From Pseudacidovorax sp. (GTDB lineage Bacteria > Pseudomonadota > Gammaproteobacteria > Burkholderiales > Burkholderiaceae_C): DNA of 63,996 bases. Where the stretch lies: positions 1-63,996 of the forward strand of contig NZ_JAGOPN010000029.1 in assembly GCF_017991995.1 (NCBI RefSeq), given 5' to 3'. The first letter of the stretch is position 1. Each line of letters opens with the position of its first letter. Made by a program: the position numbers and the translations under genes. A model generated the notes under the pieces. It searched no databases, was not told where the DNA came from, and saw nothing but the letters and a program-made list of their open reading frames with translations. Positions 24,930 through 32,551 of the stretch are shown piece by piece.

Positions 24930-26234
24930 TCAGGCTTCCACCACGCCGCACCAGTCGACGATGAACTGCGCCATGGCGGCCGTCACGCGCTGCATGCTTT
25001 CGAGGGAGACAGCCTCGTCGATGCCGTGGATGTGGCGGGCCACGGGCCCGTAGTTGGTCACCGGGATGTCGCTCATCAGCCGAAAGTGCCGGCCATCAGT
25101 TGTGGCCGTGCAGGCGAGGCGCGCAGGCGGCTGACCGACGATCTTCTCGTGGGCGTCGGCCAGCGTGCGCATGGCGGGCGCCTCCAGGTCGTAGACGCAG
25201 CCGGGCGAGCGGTGGCCGCGTGCGTCGATCTCGACCATCAGCGCCGGGTTGAGCGCGTGGGCCTTGGCGCGGATGCGGGCACCGACCTGGGCCTCTACGT
25301 CCGCCGGGTCCATGCCGGGGTAGTAGCCGATCCGCAGACCCAGCGTGCAGGAGCAGGGCACGGAAGAATTCCATTCCCCGCCGTCGATCCGGCCCAGGTT
25401 GAAGTTGACCGGATGGGCCACGTCGGCGAAGGCGGGGTGGCGGTTCTCGGGACGGTTCCACTCGGCTTCCAGCTCCTTCAGGTCGGCCATGATCGCCATC
25501 GCCGCCTCGATGGGGTTGAGCCCCTGGCCCATGTAGGCGACGTGGGCCGGCCGCCCGGTCAGTGTGACGAACAGCCAGCTCACGCCCACCTGGGCGCTCA
25601 TCAGCGTCTCGCCGAATGGCTCGGGAATGATGACGGCGTCGAAGTCGTTGAGCTTCGCCTTGGCCCGGGCGGTCTGCAGCGCGTGCAGAGTCGCGAGCGT
25701 GCCGTTGCCGGTGTTCTCTTCGTCCAGCACGGCGTTGAGGCCGACGGTGCCGGCCGGGGTGAATCCCAGCGTGCGCAGCAACTGGAGCGCGGCCAGCGCG
25801 CAGACGATGCCGCCCTTCATGTCGCCGGCGCCGCGGCCATACAGCCAGCCGTCCTCCACGCGCGGCACGTAGGGGCCGGTGGTCCACAGCGATTCCGGGC
25901 CGGTCGGCACCACGTCCAGGTGGCCGTTGAAGAGCACCGAGCGGCCTTTGGAACCCGTGGGTGGCAGATGGCGGGCGAGCAGGTTGTGCCGGCCGCCGTC
26001 CGGATCGCAAGGGCAGGAGAACAGGGCCAGGCCCTCGATCTGCCGGCTGTCGAGCACGATGCGCTCGCAGTCCAGGCCCATGTCCTGCATCAGGCGTTCC
26101 AGGAAGTCGGCAGCCGGTTGCTCGGCGCCGGAAGGGCTGGGCGCAGCAACAAAGGCGCTGAGCGTGTCGATCATCCAGGGCGTCAGGGCCTGGGCCGCGT
26201 CGCGCAACTGCGCGGGCGTGAGGGGAGAAGCCAT
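24930..26234 (-). CDS. ArgE/DapE-family M20 deacylase
   Basis: Cytosolic di-metal amidohydrolase of 434 residues. Metal and catalytic residues typical of M20 enzymes are visible: H105 and D107 in FNGHLDVVP, D138 in GAGDMKGG, E172-E173 in DEENTG, and a C-terminal histidine in HIHGIDE. Relatives remove acetyl, succinyl or formyl groups from amino acids (acetylornithine, succinyl-diaminopimelate). It is last in a 14-gene operon of amine and peptide catabolism, 14 bp after a PLP enzyme gene. That context favours deacylation of an N-acyl amino acid intermediate over arginine biosynthesis; this is inference. Confidence 0.85.
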   Translation of the reverse strand: MASPLTPAQLRDAAQALTPWMIDTLSAFVAAPSPSGAEQPAADFLERLMQDMGLDCERIVLDSRQIEGLALFSCPCDPDGGRHNLLARHLPPTGSKGRSVLFNGHLDVVPTGPESLWTTGPYVPRVEDGWLYGRGAGDMKGGIVCALAALQLLRTLGFTPAGTVGLNAVLDEENTGNGTLATLHALQTARAKAKLNDFDAVIIPEPFGETLMSAQVGVSWLFVTLTGRPAHVAYMGQGLNPIEAAMAIMADLKELEAEWNRPENRHPAFADVAHPVNFNLGRIDGGEWNSSVPCSCTLGLRIGYYPGMDPADVEAQVGARIRAKAHALNPALMVEIDARGHRSPGCVYDLEAPAMRTLADAHEKIVGQPPARLACTATTDGRHFRLMSDIPVTNYGPVARHIHGIDEAVSLESMQRVTAAMAQFIVDWCGVVEA

Positions 26235-26248
26235 GGGGAAGTCCGCTT

Positions 26249-27523
26249 TCAAAGTCGGGCGAGCACGTCGTCGAGGCTCTGCACCAGCAGGTCGGCATGG
26301 GCGCGCTCGAAAACCAGCGGTGGGCGCAGCTTGAGGATGTGGGCCGCCTCGGCCGTGGCGCTGAGCAGCACGCCGGCCTGGCGCAGGCCGTTGACCACCC
26401 GCGCAGCCTCGGCCGTGGCGGGCGTGCGGCGGGCGCGGTCGGTGACCAGTTCGACGCCGATGAACAGGCCCGCGCCACGCACCTGGCCGATCAGCGCGTG
26501 CTTCTCGCCCAGTTGTCGCAGACCGGCCATCAGGTATTGGCCTACCGCCTGCGCATTGGCCTGCAACGCGCCTTGCTGGAGCACATCGAGCACGGCACTT
26601 GCCGCTGCCATCGACACCGGATTGCCGCCGAAGGTGTTGAAGTAGCGGCACTGCCGGCCGAAGGCCGCCATCACCTCGGGCTGAACGGCCAGGCCCGCGA
26701 CCGGATGCCCATTGCCCATCGGCTTGCCCATCGTGACGATGTCCGGGACCACGCCGTGCCGCTCGAAGCCCCAGAAGGCCTCGCCGGTGCGTCCGAAGCC
26801 GGGCTGCACCTCGTCGGCGATGAACACGCCGCCGGCCTCGCGGATCGCGGCCACGGCTTCCTGCAGGAAGCCGCGCGGGCCGGTGAAGATGCCATCGCTG
26901 GAGAAGACCGTGTCCACCAGCAGCGCCGCCGGCCGGATTCCGTCGGCCTGCAGTTCGGCGATGGCGCGCCGCACGCCGTCGGCGAAATGGCCGCCCAGCG
27001 TTTCGGCGTCCAGGTCGTCGCCATCGGGCGGGGGCACGGTGCGCACCGCCCGGCCCAACTGCACATAGCGGCCCAGCGAGGGCGAGGCCTCGGCCAGGCT
27101 GGCGGTGACGCCGTGGTACGCGAAGCTCGTGATGATCACGCCCTCGCCGCCGGTGTGGGTGCGGGCGATGCGCAGGGCCAGGTCGTTGGCCTCGCTGCCG
27201 GTGCAGGTGAAGACGGCATGGCCCAGTTCGGCGGGCATCGTCGCCAGCAGGCGCTCGGCATAGTCGAGCACCCCCTCGTGCAGGTAGCGCGTGTGGGTGT
27301 TGAGCGTGGCGGCCTGCCGCGCGATGGCCTCGACCACCTGCGGATGCGCATGGCCCACGCAGACGACGTTGTTGTAGGCGTCAAGGTAGCGGCGGCCCTC
27401 GGCGTCGAACAGCCACACGCCTTCGCCGCGCACCGGGTGCAGCGGCTCGTCGTAGAACAGTCGGTAGCTGGGGCCGAGCAGTCGGGCGCGGCGTTCGATC
27501 AGGTCGGCAGTGGTTGTCGGCAT
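26249..27523 (-). CDS. class III PLP enzyme, phospho-lyase-like (AGXT2L/PHYKPL group)
   Basis: 424-residue class III aminotransferase-fold enzyme. PLP residues are GSEAND at 109-114, D237 in IADEVQPGFGRTG and Schiff-base lysine K267 in MGKPMGNGHPVAG. The N-terminal segments GPSYRLFY, NNVVCVGHAHPQVV and LNTHTRYLHE match what I recall of the ethanolamine-phosphate and 5-phosphohydroxylysine phospho-lyases better than ordinary transaminases. The gene 21 bp upstream encodes a hydroxylysine-kinase-like protein, exactly the partner expected. I infer elimination of phosphate and ammonia from a phosphorylated amino alcohol; a plain transaminase remains possible. Confidence 0.8.
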   Translation of the reverse strand: MPTTTADLIERRARLLGPSYRLFYDEPLHPVRGEGVWLFDAEGRRYLDAYNNVVCVGHAHPQVVEAIARQAATLNTHTRYLHEGVLDYAERLLATMPAELGHAVFTCTGSEANDLALRIARTHTGGEGVIITSFAYHGVTASLAEASPSLGRYVQLGRAVRTVPPPDGDDLDAETLGGHFADGVRRAIAELQADGIRPAALLVDTVFSSDGIFTGPRGFLQEAVAAIREAGGVFIADEVQPGFGRTGEAFWGFERHGVVPDIVTMGKPMGNGHPVAGLAVQPEVMAAFGRQCRYFNTFGGNPVSMAAASAVLDVLQQGALQANAQAVGQYLMAGLRQLGEKHALIGQVRGAGLFIGVELVTDRARRTPATAEAARVVNGLRQAGVLLSATAEAAHILKLRPPLVFERAHADLLVQSLDDVLARL

Positions 27524-27544
27524 GGGCAGGCGCCTCGGGGTGTG

Positions 27545-28759
27545 TCAGGGGCAGGCGTGGCGCAGCGCGTCGTCGAGTGCAGTGGCAGGCAGGGCAGCCA
27601 GCGCCGCCAGCCGCGCCCAGGAGGCGCCGTTGTTGCGCAGCAGGTACGCCGCATTGGCCGGCTCGCGCGCCGCCCGCCAGCCGCTGATGGCGACCACCAT
27701 GGCCAGGCGCGTGGCGACCAGGAGCGGCAGCAGCGTCCGCTCTTGCGTCGAAAGCGGCGTGACCGCGTGGTACGCCCCGGCGAAGGCCGCGATGCTCTCG
27801 GCGGGCGCCTGCGCATCGAGCTGGTAGGAGGCCGCGACCGCCAGGTCCACGATGCGCGGCGCGGCGACCATGTCGCCGAAGTCCAGGATGCCGACCAGGC
27901 GCCCGGGTGCCTGCGGGTCCACCAGCAGGTTGGAGGGGTTGAAGTCGTTGTGGATGGGCTGGCGCGGCAGTGTGCGCAGCACCGGCAGCGCGTCGGCGGC
28001 AAAGCGGTCCAGCGCCGCCTGGGCGAACGCGCGGCGGGCGGGGTCGTCCACATGCGCCAGCAGGCTGCGGGTGCCGAGGGCGCGTTGAAGGTCCCAGGGC
28101 AGGGGCAGTTCGCCCGCGGGATGGGACAGGCCGGCGAGGGCGGCATCCAGCCGGGCGAGCAGCGCGCCCGCGTGGGCGGCCCGGTCCGGGGCGGGCGGGG
28201 CCTTGGGCAGGGGCAGGCCTTGCAGGTAGCTGAAGAGGCGGACGACGCGGGGGGCGTCGCCCAACACGGTGTCCACCGCAGAGAACGCGCCGCTGCGCAT
28301 GGGCAGGAGGCGCTGCACCGGCAGATCGGGCGCCGTCGTTGCAAGGTGCAGCAACGCCTTCGTCTGGAAGTCGGCGACGACGGCGCTTTCGACCGGGTGC
28401 GACACCTTGAGCATGCAGGGCGCGCCGCCATCCGCAGGCTGGACCAGGAAGTTGGCATCGCGCTCGCCGCCCAGCGGCGTCAGCGTTCCGCTCAGTCCGT
28501 AGTGACGCTGGAGCAGGCGCGTGGCCTCGTTCAGATCGACCGGCGCGGGCGGCGCGCACAGCACGGCGGCTTCGGGCAACTGCTCGAAAGCGTCGTCTTC
28601 GCTCCCAGTCCGTTCGGGCTGAGCCTGCCGAAGCCGGGTCACATCGGCCGGCGCGCCGTTTCGCCCTTCGACAGGTTCAGGGCGAACGGATCGAGCGCCG
28701 TCGGGCGCGCCGGGCGCAGGGCGGACGGGTTGGGAGGTCGGTGGCGCTTGCAGACTCAT
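27545..28759 (-). CDS. APH-fold kinase, hydroxylysine-kinase-like, with REP insertion in its N-terminal part
   Basis: 404-residue small-molecule kinase of the aminoglycoside phosphotransferase/choline kinase fold. The catalytic loop is PIHNDFNPSNLLVD and the metal site is GILDFGDM. The C-terminal part (VTPLSTQERTLLPLLV and PANAAYLLRNN) resembles animal hydroxylysine kinase. It is followed by a phospho-lyase-like PLP gene. ATG 28759 overlaps the preceding amidohydrolase stop by four bases. Residues about 23-54 are translated from an inverted pair of REP elements (RPEPVEG, RLRQAQPERTG), and the conserved domain starts only at about residue 70. The substrate (hydroxylysine, ethanolamine or another amino alcohol) is inferred. 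Confidence 0.78.
   Translation of the reverse strand: MSLQAPPTSQPVRPAPGAPDGARSVRPEPVEGRNGAPADVTRLRQAQPERTGSEDDAFEQLPEAAVLCAPPAPVDLNEATRLLQRHYGLSGTLTPLGGERDANFLVQPADGGAPCMLKVSHPVESAVVADFQTKALLHLATTAPDLPVQRLLPMRSGAFSAVDTVLGDAPRVVRLFSYLQGLPLPKAPPAPDRAAHAGALLARLDAALAGLSHPAGELPLPWDLQRALGTRSLLAHVDDPARRAFAQAALDRFAADALPVLRTLPRQPIHNDFNPSNLLVDPQAPGRLVGILDFGDMVAAPRIVDLAVAASYQLDAQAPAESIAAFAGAYHAVTPLSTQERTLLPLLVATRLAMVVAISGWRAAREPANAAYLLRNNGASWARLAALAALPATALDDALRHACP
28610..28689. repeat. inverted REP pair inside the kinase gene
   Basis: Two facing copies of a REP-like palindrome, arm 1 at about 28610-28638 and arm 2 at about 28662-28689. Each contains CCGTTCG-N2-CTGA-N2-CTG-N2-GAAG on one strand or the other. 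Translated on the minus strand they give VRPEPVEG and RLRQAQPERTG. The same element occurs as a second pair at 63602-63678. The reading frame is kept open through the insertion. Confidence 0.85.
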
Positions 28760-29784
28760 GCCGCCGCCTCGAAGCCGCCCAGTGCGCTGCGCAGGTTGGG
28801 CCCCAGGTCGGGCGACAGGTAGCCGCCTTCCTGCACCAGCACGGTGGGCACGCCCAGCCGGGCGATCTCGCCGGTGATGCGGGCAAAGCCCTCGGTGCTG
28901 ACGGCCAGCGCCCGGTAGGGATCGTGCTCGTGGGCGTCCAGCCCCAGCGCCACCACGACGGCGCCCGGCGCATAGGCGCGCACCGTGTCGAGGGCATGCC
29001 GCAGGGCGACGAGGTAGGCCTCGGTGTCGGTGCCGCGGGCCAGTGGCACATTCAGGTTGAAGCCCAGCCCATCGCCCTCGCCATGCTCGTGCGCATGGCC
29101 GGTGAAGAAGGGCGTGCAGAAATGCGGGTCGCCATGCAGCGAGACGGTGAGCACGTCGCGCCGCCGCCAGAAGATGCCCTGGGTGCCGTTGCCGTGGTGC
29201 ACGTCCACATCGACGATGGCCACGCGGTCGAAGCGCTGGCGCAGGTGCTGCGCGGCGATGGCGGCGTTGTTGAGGTAGGTGAAGCCGTTCGCCCGGTCGG
29301 CATAGGCATGGTGGCCGGGCGGGCGGCACAGCGCATAGGCGGCGCGCTCGCCGTCCAGTACCAGTTGGGCCGCATGCGAGGCCGTGTGGGCGGACCACAC
29401 CGCCGCCTCCCAGGTGTGCTGGCCCACCGAGCAGGCCATGTCGCCCAGGTGGTAGCCCGCCTGGCCGACCAGGCTGTCGGGGTAGGTGAAGGGCTGGCCC
29501 GGGAAGGGATGCACGTTGGGGATCACCTCGAAGGAGGGATCGTCCAGCTGCTGCCAGCGCGCCCAGGCCGTCTCCAGGAATCGTAGGTACTGCGGCGTGT
29601 GGATGGCAGCGCGCGGGCCCGGGCCATGGTCCTCGGGCGCGATGACCTCATGGCCCTGTTCGTGCGCGGCCTGCAGCAGCAAATGAGCGCGCTCGGGCTG
29701 CTCGTTGCTGCGCTTGAATTTGCCGCGCACGATGAACTGCTGCGGATCGTGGCCGACGTGGCGGTCGCTGTAGATGACTTTCAT
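28756..29784 (-). CDS. acetylpolyamine amidohydrolase (class II HDAC fold), copy 1
   Basis: Zinc-dependent deacetylase of 342 residues, the length of bacterial acetylpolyamine amidohydrolases. All active-site residues are present: H158-H159 (RPPGHHAY), zinc ligands D194, H196 (VDVDVHHGNG) and D283 (LGLDAHEHD), and Y322 (QEGGYL). These positions lie within one residue of those I recall for the Mycoplana enzyme. The start MKVIYSDRHVGHDP is also typical. By family it would release acetate from N-acetylated polyamines or similar amines in the cytosol. It overlaps the kinase gene and follows a GntR regulator in the same operon. Confidence 0.88.
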   Translation of the reverse strand: MKVIYSDRHVGHDPQQFIVRGKFKRSNEQPERAHLLLQAAHEQGHEVIAPEDHGPGPRAAIHTPQYLRFLETAWARWQQLDDPSFEVIPNVHPFPGQPFTYPDSLVGQAGYHLGDMACSVGQHTWEAAVWSAHTASHAAQLVLDGERAAYALCRPPGHHAYADRANGFTYLNNAAIAAQHLRQRFDRVAIVDVDVHHGNGTQGIFWRRRDVLTVSLHGDPHFCTPFFTGHAHEHGEGDGLGFNLNVPLARGTDTEAYLVALRHALDTVRAYAPGAVVVALGLDAHEHDPYRALAVSTEGFARITGEIARLGVPTVLVQEGGYLSPDLGPNLRSALGGFEAAA

Positions 29785-29832
29785 GGGCGGTGGACGTCGG
29801 TGCGGTGAGGGTCGAGGGAAAAGCGCGTTCGT

Positions 29833-30522
29833 TCAGCGCGTGGCCAGCCGCAGCCGCGAGACATGCTCGCGTGCGTCCTCCAGGTGGAAGCGCAGCGCCT
29901 GTTCCACGGCCGGCGCGTCGCGGCGGCGCAGGGCGTTGGCGATGGGTTCGTGCGTCTGGGCCAGCGAGGCCGGGTCGCCATAGCTGTCCTCGGTCAGCGC
30001 CAGGAACATGCGCACCTCGTTGACCATGTTGGAGAAGAGCTGCTGCAGGTAGTCGTTGCCCGACAGGGCGCAGAGCGCGGCATGGAAGTCCAGGTCCAGC
30101 GCCACGCGCTCGGCCTGGCTCAGTGTGGCGGCGCGGGCGACCATGTCGTCCACGCGGCCCGCCATGGCATCGAGCTGCGCGTCGCTGGCGTGGCGGCAGG
30201 CCAGCGTGGCGCCCATCACCTCCAGCGTGATGCGCACGGCATAGAGGTCGTCGATCTGCTTGGTGCTGACCGTGCGCACGGTGAAGCCATGGCGAGGGCG
30301 CGAGACCAGCAGGCCCAGGCTTTCGAGCCGGCGCGCGGCCTCGCGCACGGGCGCGCGGCTCACGCCCATCTGGCGGGCCAGTTCGGCCTCGACCACGCGG
30401 TCGCCGGGGCCGATGCGGCCTTCGAGAATGGCCCGCTGCAGCTCGGCCTGGATCAGCCCGACCAGGTCGGGCGCCTGGATCGAGGCGAAGGCGGGGGCGG
30501 ATGTGGGCAGGGCGGCGTTCAC
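29833..30522 (-). CDS. GntR-family regulator, FCD (FadR/VanR) type
   Basis: Transcription factor of 229 residues. An N-terminal winged helix (about 20-85; EGRIGPGDRVVEAELARQMG, SRAPVREAARRLESLGLL) is followed by an all-helical FCD ligand domain with metal-binding-type histidines (DLDFHAALCALSGN, QTHEPIANALRRRD, RFHLEDAREHV). FCD regulators usually repress catabolic operons until a carboxylic acid binds. It lies inside the 14-gene operon, overlapping the EamA gene by four bases, so it probably autoregulates the unit. A palindrome containing GTCGAC upstream of the operon is a candidate operator. Confidence 0.9.
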   Translation of the reverse strand: MNAALPTSAPAFASIQAPDLVGLIQAELQRAILEGRIGPGDRVVEAELARQMGVSRAPVREAARRLESLGLLVSRPRHGFTVRTVSTKQIDDLYAVRITLEVMGATLACRHASDAQLDAMAGRVDDMVARAATLSQAERVALDLDFHAALCALSGNDYLQQLFSNMVNEVRMFLALTEDSYGDPASLAQTHEPIANALRRRDAPAVEQALRFHLEDAREHVSRLRLATR

Positions 30523-31442
30523 GCGGTCTCCGGATGTCGTTGTCGTGGCGTTGCGGCGGATCGTGCCAGATACACCCCGGCCACCGCGATGCAGGCCATG
30601 CCCGCCATCGCCAGGCCATCGGGCGGGCGATGGAACCAGAAGGCGCTGATCAGCACCGCCAGCAGCAACTGCACATAGTTGAGCGGCGCCAGCGTCGAGG
30701 CCTGGGTGCGCCGGAAGGCCGCCAGCAGCAGCAACTGCGCGCCGCCGCTGGCCAGGCCGCCCGCCAGCAGCACCAGGGCCTGCGGCCAGGGCGGCACCTC
30801 GACGTCCTCCGAAAGTGCCGTCAGCACCAGCGTGACGGCCAGGCAGACGAAGGCCGCATGCGCGAACTGCACCGGTGCCGGCACCACCCCCGACAGTCGG
30901 CGCGTGAAGATCTGGAACAGCGCATAGCCGGTGGCCGACACGGCCATCAGCAGCGTGCCGGCCAGCGGGAGGTCATGTCCCGGCCGGACGATCAGCAGCA
31001 TGCCCGCAAAGCCGCCCGCCACGGCCAGCCACTGGGCACGGCGCACCCGCTCGCCCAGCAGGCTGGGCGCCAGCGCCACCATCAGCAGCGGCGCCGTGAA
31101 GTAGATGGCGGTGGCCTCGGCCAGTGGCATGGTCACCAGCGCCGTCATGAAGCAGGTGGCCACCAGGGCCAGCATGCTGCTTCGCGCCAGCAGCAGGCCC
31201 TGGTGCGGCTGGCGCCAGAAGCGCAACTGGCCGTGGCGCAGCAGCAGCCCCAGGCCCACGGTGCTGATGCAGACGTAGCGCGACAGGTTGACGACCACCG
31301 GCGCATGGCTGGCGACCATCTGCTTGGCGAAGGCGTCGTAGAAGGCGAAGAGCAGCAGCGCGCCCAGGAAGAGCAGCACACCCGCCCCCGGCCCGTGGCG
31401 CCAGTCGGGCAGCGGCGCGGCCGTGGCGGGCAGGGCGCTCAT
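30519..31442 (-). CDS. EamA/DMT-family transporter
   Basis: Inner-membrane drug/metabolite transporter of 307 residues with ten hydrophobic segments in two EamA repeats (about 22-150 and 165-295). Typical features are FYDAFAKQMVASHAPV in the first helix pair and EATAIYFTAPLLMVALA before the repeat junction. ATG 31442 (MSALPATAAP) is preferred over the TTG at 31448. Relatives export amino acids, amines or metabolites. Placed between two deacetylase genes, it may export surplus amine or amino acid; this is inference. Confidence 0.85.
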   Translation of the reverse strand: MSALPATAAPLPDWRHGPGAGVLLFLGALLLFAFYDAFAKQMVASHAPVVVNLSRYVCISTVGLGLLLRHGQLRFWRQPHQGLLLARSSMLALVATCFMTALVTMPLAEATAIYFTAPLLMVALAPSLLGERVRRAQWLAVAGGFAGMLLIVRPGHDLPLAGTLLMAVSATGYALFQIFTRRLSGVVPAPVQFAHAAFVCLAVTLVLTALSEDVEVPPWPQALVLLAGGLASGGAQLLLLAAFRRTQASTLAPLNYVQLLLAVLISAFWFHRPPDGLAMAGMACIAVAGVYLARSAATPRQRHPETA

Positions 31443-31485
31443 CGGCAAGACCTTTGCACCGCTTGCGGCTGGGCCTGACGGGCGA

Positions 31486-32538
31486 TCACGGATTCAGCCC
31501 GGCCAGCAGCGCCGCCAGCCCCGGGCCGAGCGCTTCGACCATGTAGCCGCCTTCCTGCACGATCACCGTCGGCAGGGCCAGCGCGCGCAGGCGCTCGCCG
31601 ATGGCGCGGTAGGCGTCGAAGTCCAGGCGCAGCACGCTGATCGGGTCGTCGCGGTAGGTGTCGAAGCCCATGGGCAGCACCAGCGCCGCGGGAGCGAAGC
31701 GCTCGATGGCCGCCACGGCCTCGTCCAGCGCCGCGATGAACTCGGCATTGCCGCTGCCGTGGGCCAGCGGCAGGTTGAGGTTGAAGCCCTCGCCCGCACC
31801 CGCGCCACGCTCGTGCGCATAGCCGGTGTAGAAGGGAAAGTAGCCCGCTGGGTCGGCATGGGTGGAGACGGTCAGCACCTCGGCGCTGGCATAGAAGATG
31901 TTCTGCGTGCCGTCGCCGTGGTGCGCGTCCACGTCCAGCACGGCCACCTTGCCGAAGTGCTGGCGCAGCGCCTCGGCCGCCACGGCGCTGTTGTTGACGT
32001 AGCAGAAGCCGCTGGCGCGGTCTTGGTGCGCATGGTGGCCCGAGGGCCGGCACAGCGCATAGGCCAGCCGCTCGCCACCGGCCACGGCCATGGCCGCCGC
32101 ATGCGCGGTGTGGGCCGAGCGCAGGATGGAGCGCCAGCTGTGCGGCCCCAGCGGCGAGGCGAGGTCGCCCACGTAGTAGCCGGTCTGCGCCAGCAGCGAG
32201 GGGCTGGGGCAGGGCGGACGTCGCTCGCCGGGCGCCACGCCGTAGTAGGGCGACAGGTTGGGCAGGACCTCGATGCCGGGCTCCAGGCCCGGGCGGCCGA
32301 GCTTCTGCCAGCTTTCGTAGGCGGCGGACAGGTAGTCCAGGTAGTGCGGCGCATGCACGGCCTCCAGCGGCGCACGGCCGGCCTCGGGCGGCGAATACAC
32401 GGGGATGCCCTGCGCCAGCAGCGTGGCCTGCAGCGCCTCGGCGCGCGCGGGCAGGTCGGCCGGCTTGTGGATGCGGCCGATGCGCATGTACTGCTGCGGC
32501 TGGTGCAGCAACTGGTCGGGGCAGAAGAAGGCCTGCAT
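31486..32538 (-). CDS. acetylpolyamine amidohydrolase (class II HDAC fold), copy 2
   Basis: Second zinc deacetylase of this operon, 350 residues. The catalytic set is complete: H168-H169 (RPSGHHAH), D204 and H206 (LDVDAHHGDG), D293 (MGFDTYRDDP) and Y332 (QEGGYM). It is clearly divergent from copy 1, with a different N terminus (MQAFFCPDQLLHQPQQYM) and different loops around the pocket (GPHSWRSILRSAH), so the two are probably not redundant and may take different acyl-amines. ATG 32538 gives the family length. It lies 13 bp after a class III aminotransferase gene. Confidence 0.87.
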   Translation of the reverse strand: MQAFFCPDQLLHQPQQYMRIGRIHKPADLPARAEALQATLLAQGIPVYSPPEAGRAPLEAVHAPHYLDYLSAAYESWQKLGRPGLEPGIEVLPNLSPYYGVAPGERRPPCPSPSLLAQTGYYVGDLASPLGPHSWRSILRSAHTAHAAAMAVAGGERLAYALCRPSGHHAHQDRASGFCYVNNSAVAAEALRQHFGKVAVLDVDAHHGDGTQNIFYASAEVLTVSTHADPAGYFPFYTGYAHERGAGAGEGFNLNLPLAHGSGNAEFIAALDEAVAAIERFAPAALVLPMGFDTYRDDPISVLRLDFDAYRAIGERLRALALPTVIVQEGGYMVEALGPGLAALLAGLNP

Positions 32539-32551
32539 CGTGGTGTCCCGC

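Noticed and set aside
28756..32538. true histone deacetylases
   Set aside because: Length, N-terminal sequence and operon context match bacterial acetylpolyamine amidohydrolases. A protein deacetylase role cannot be excluded but is not supported.
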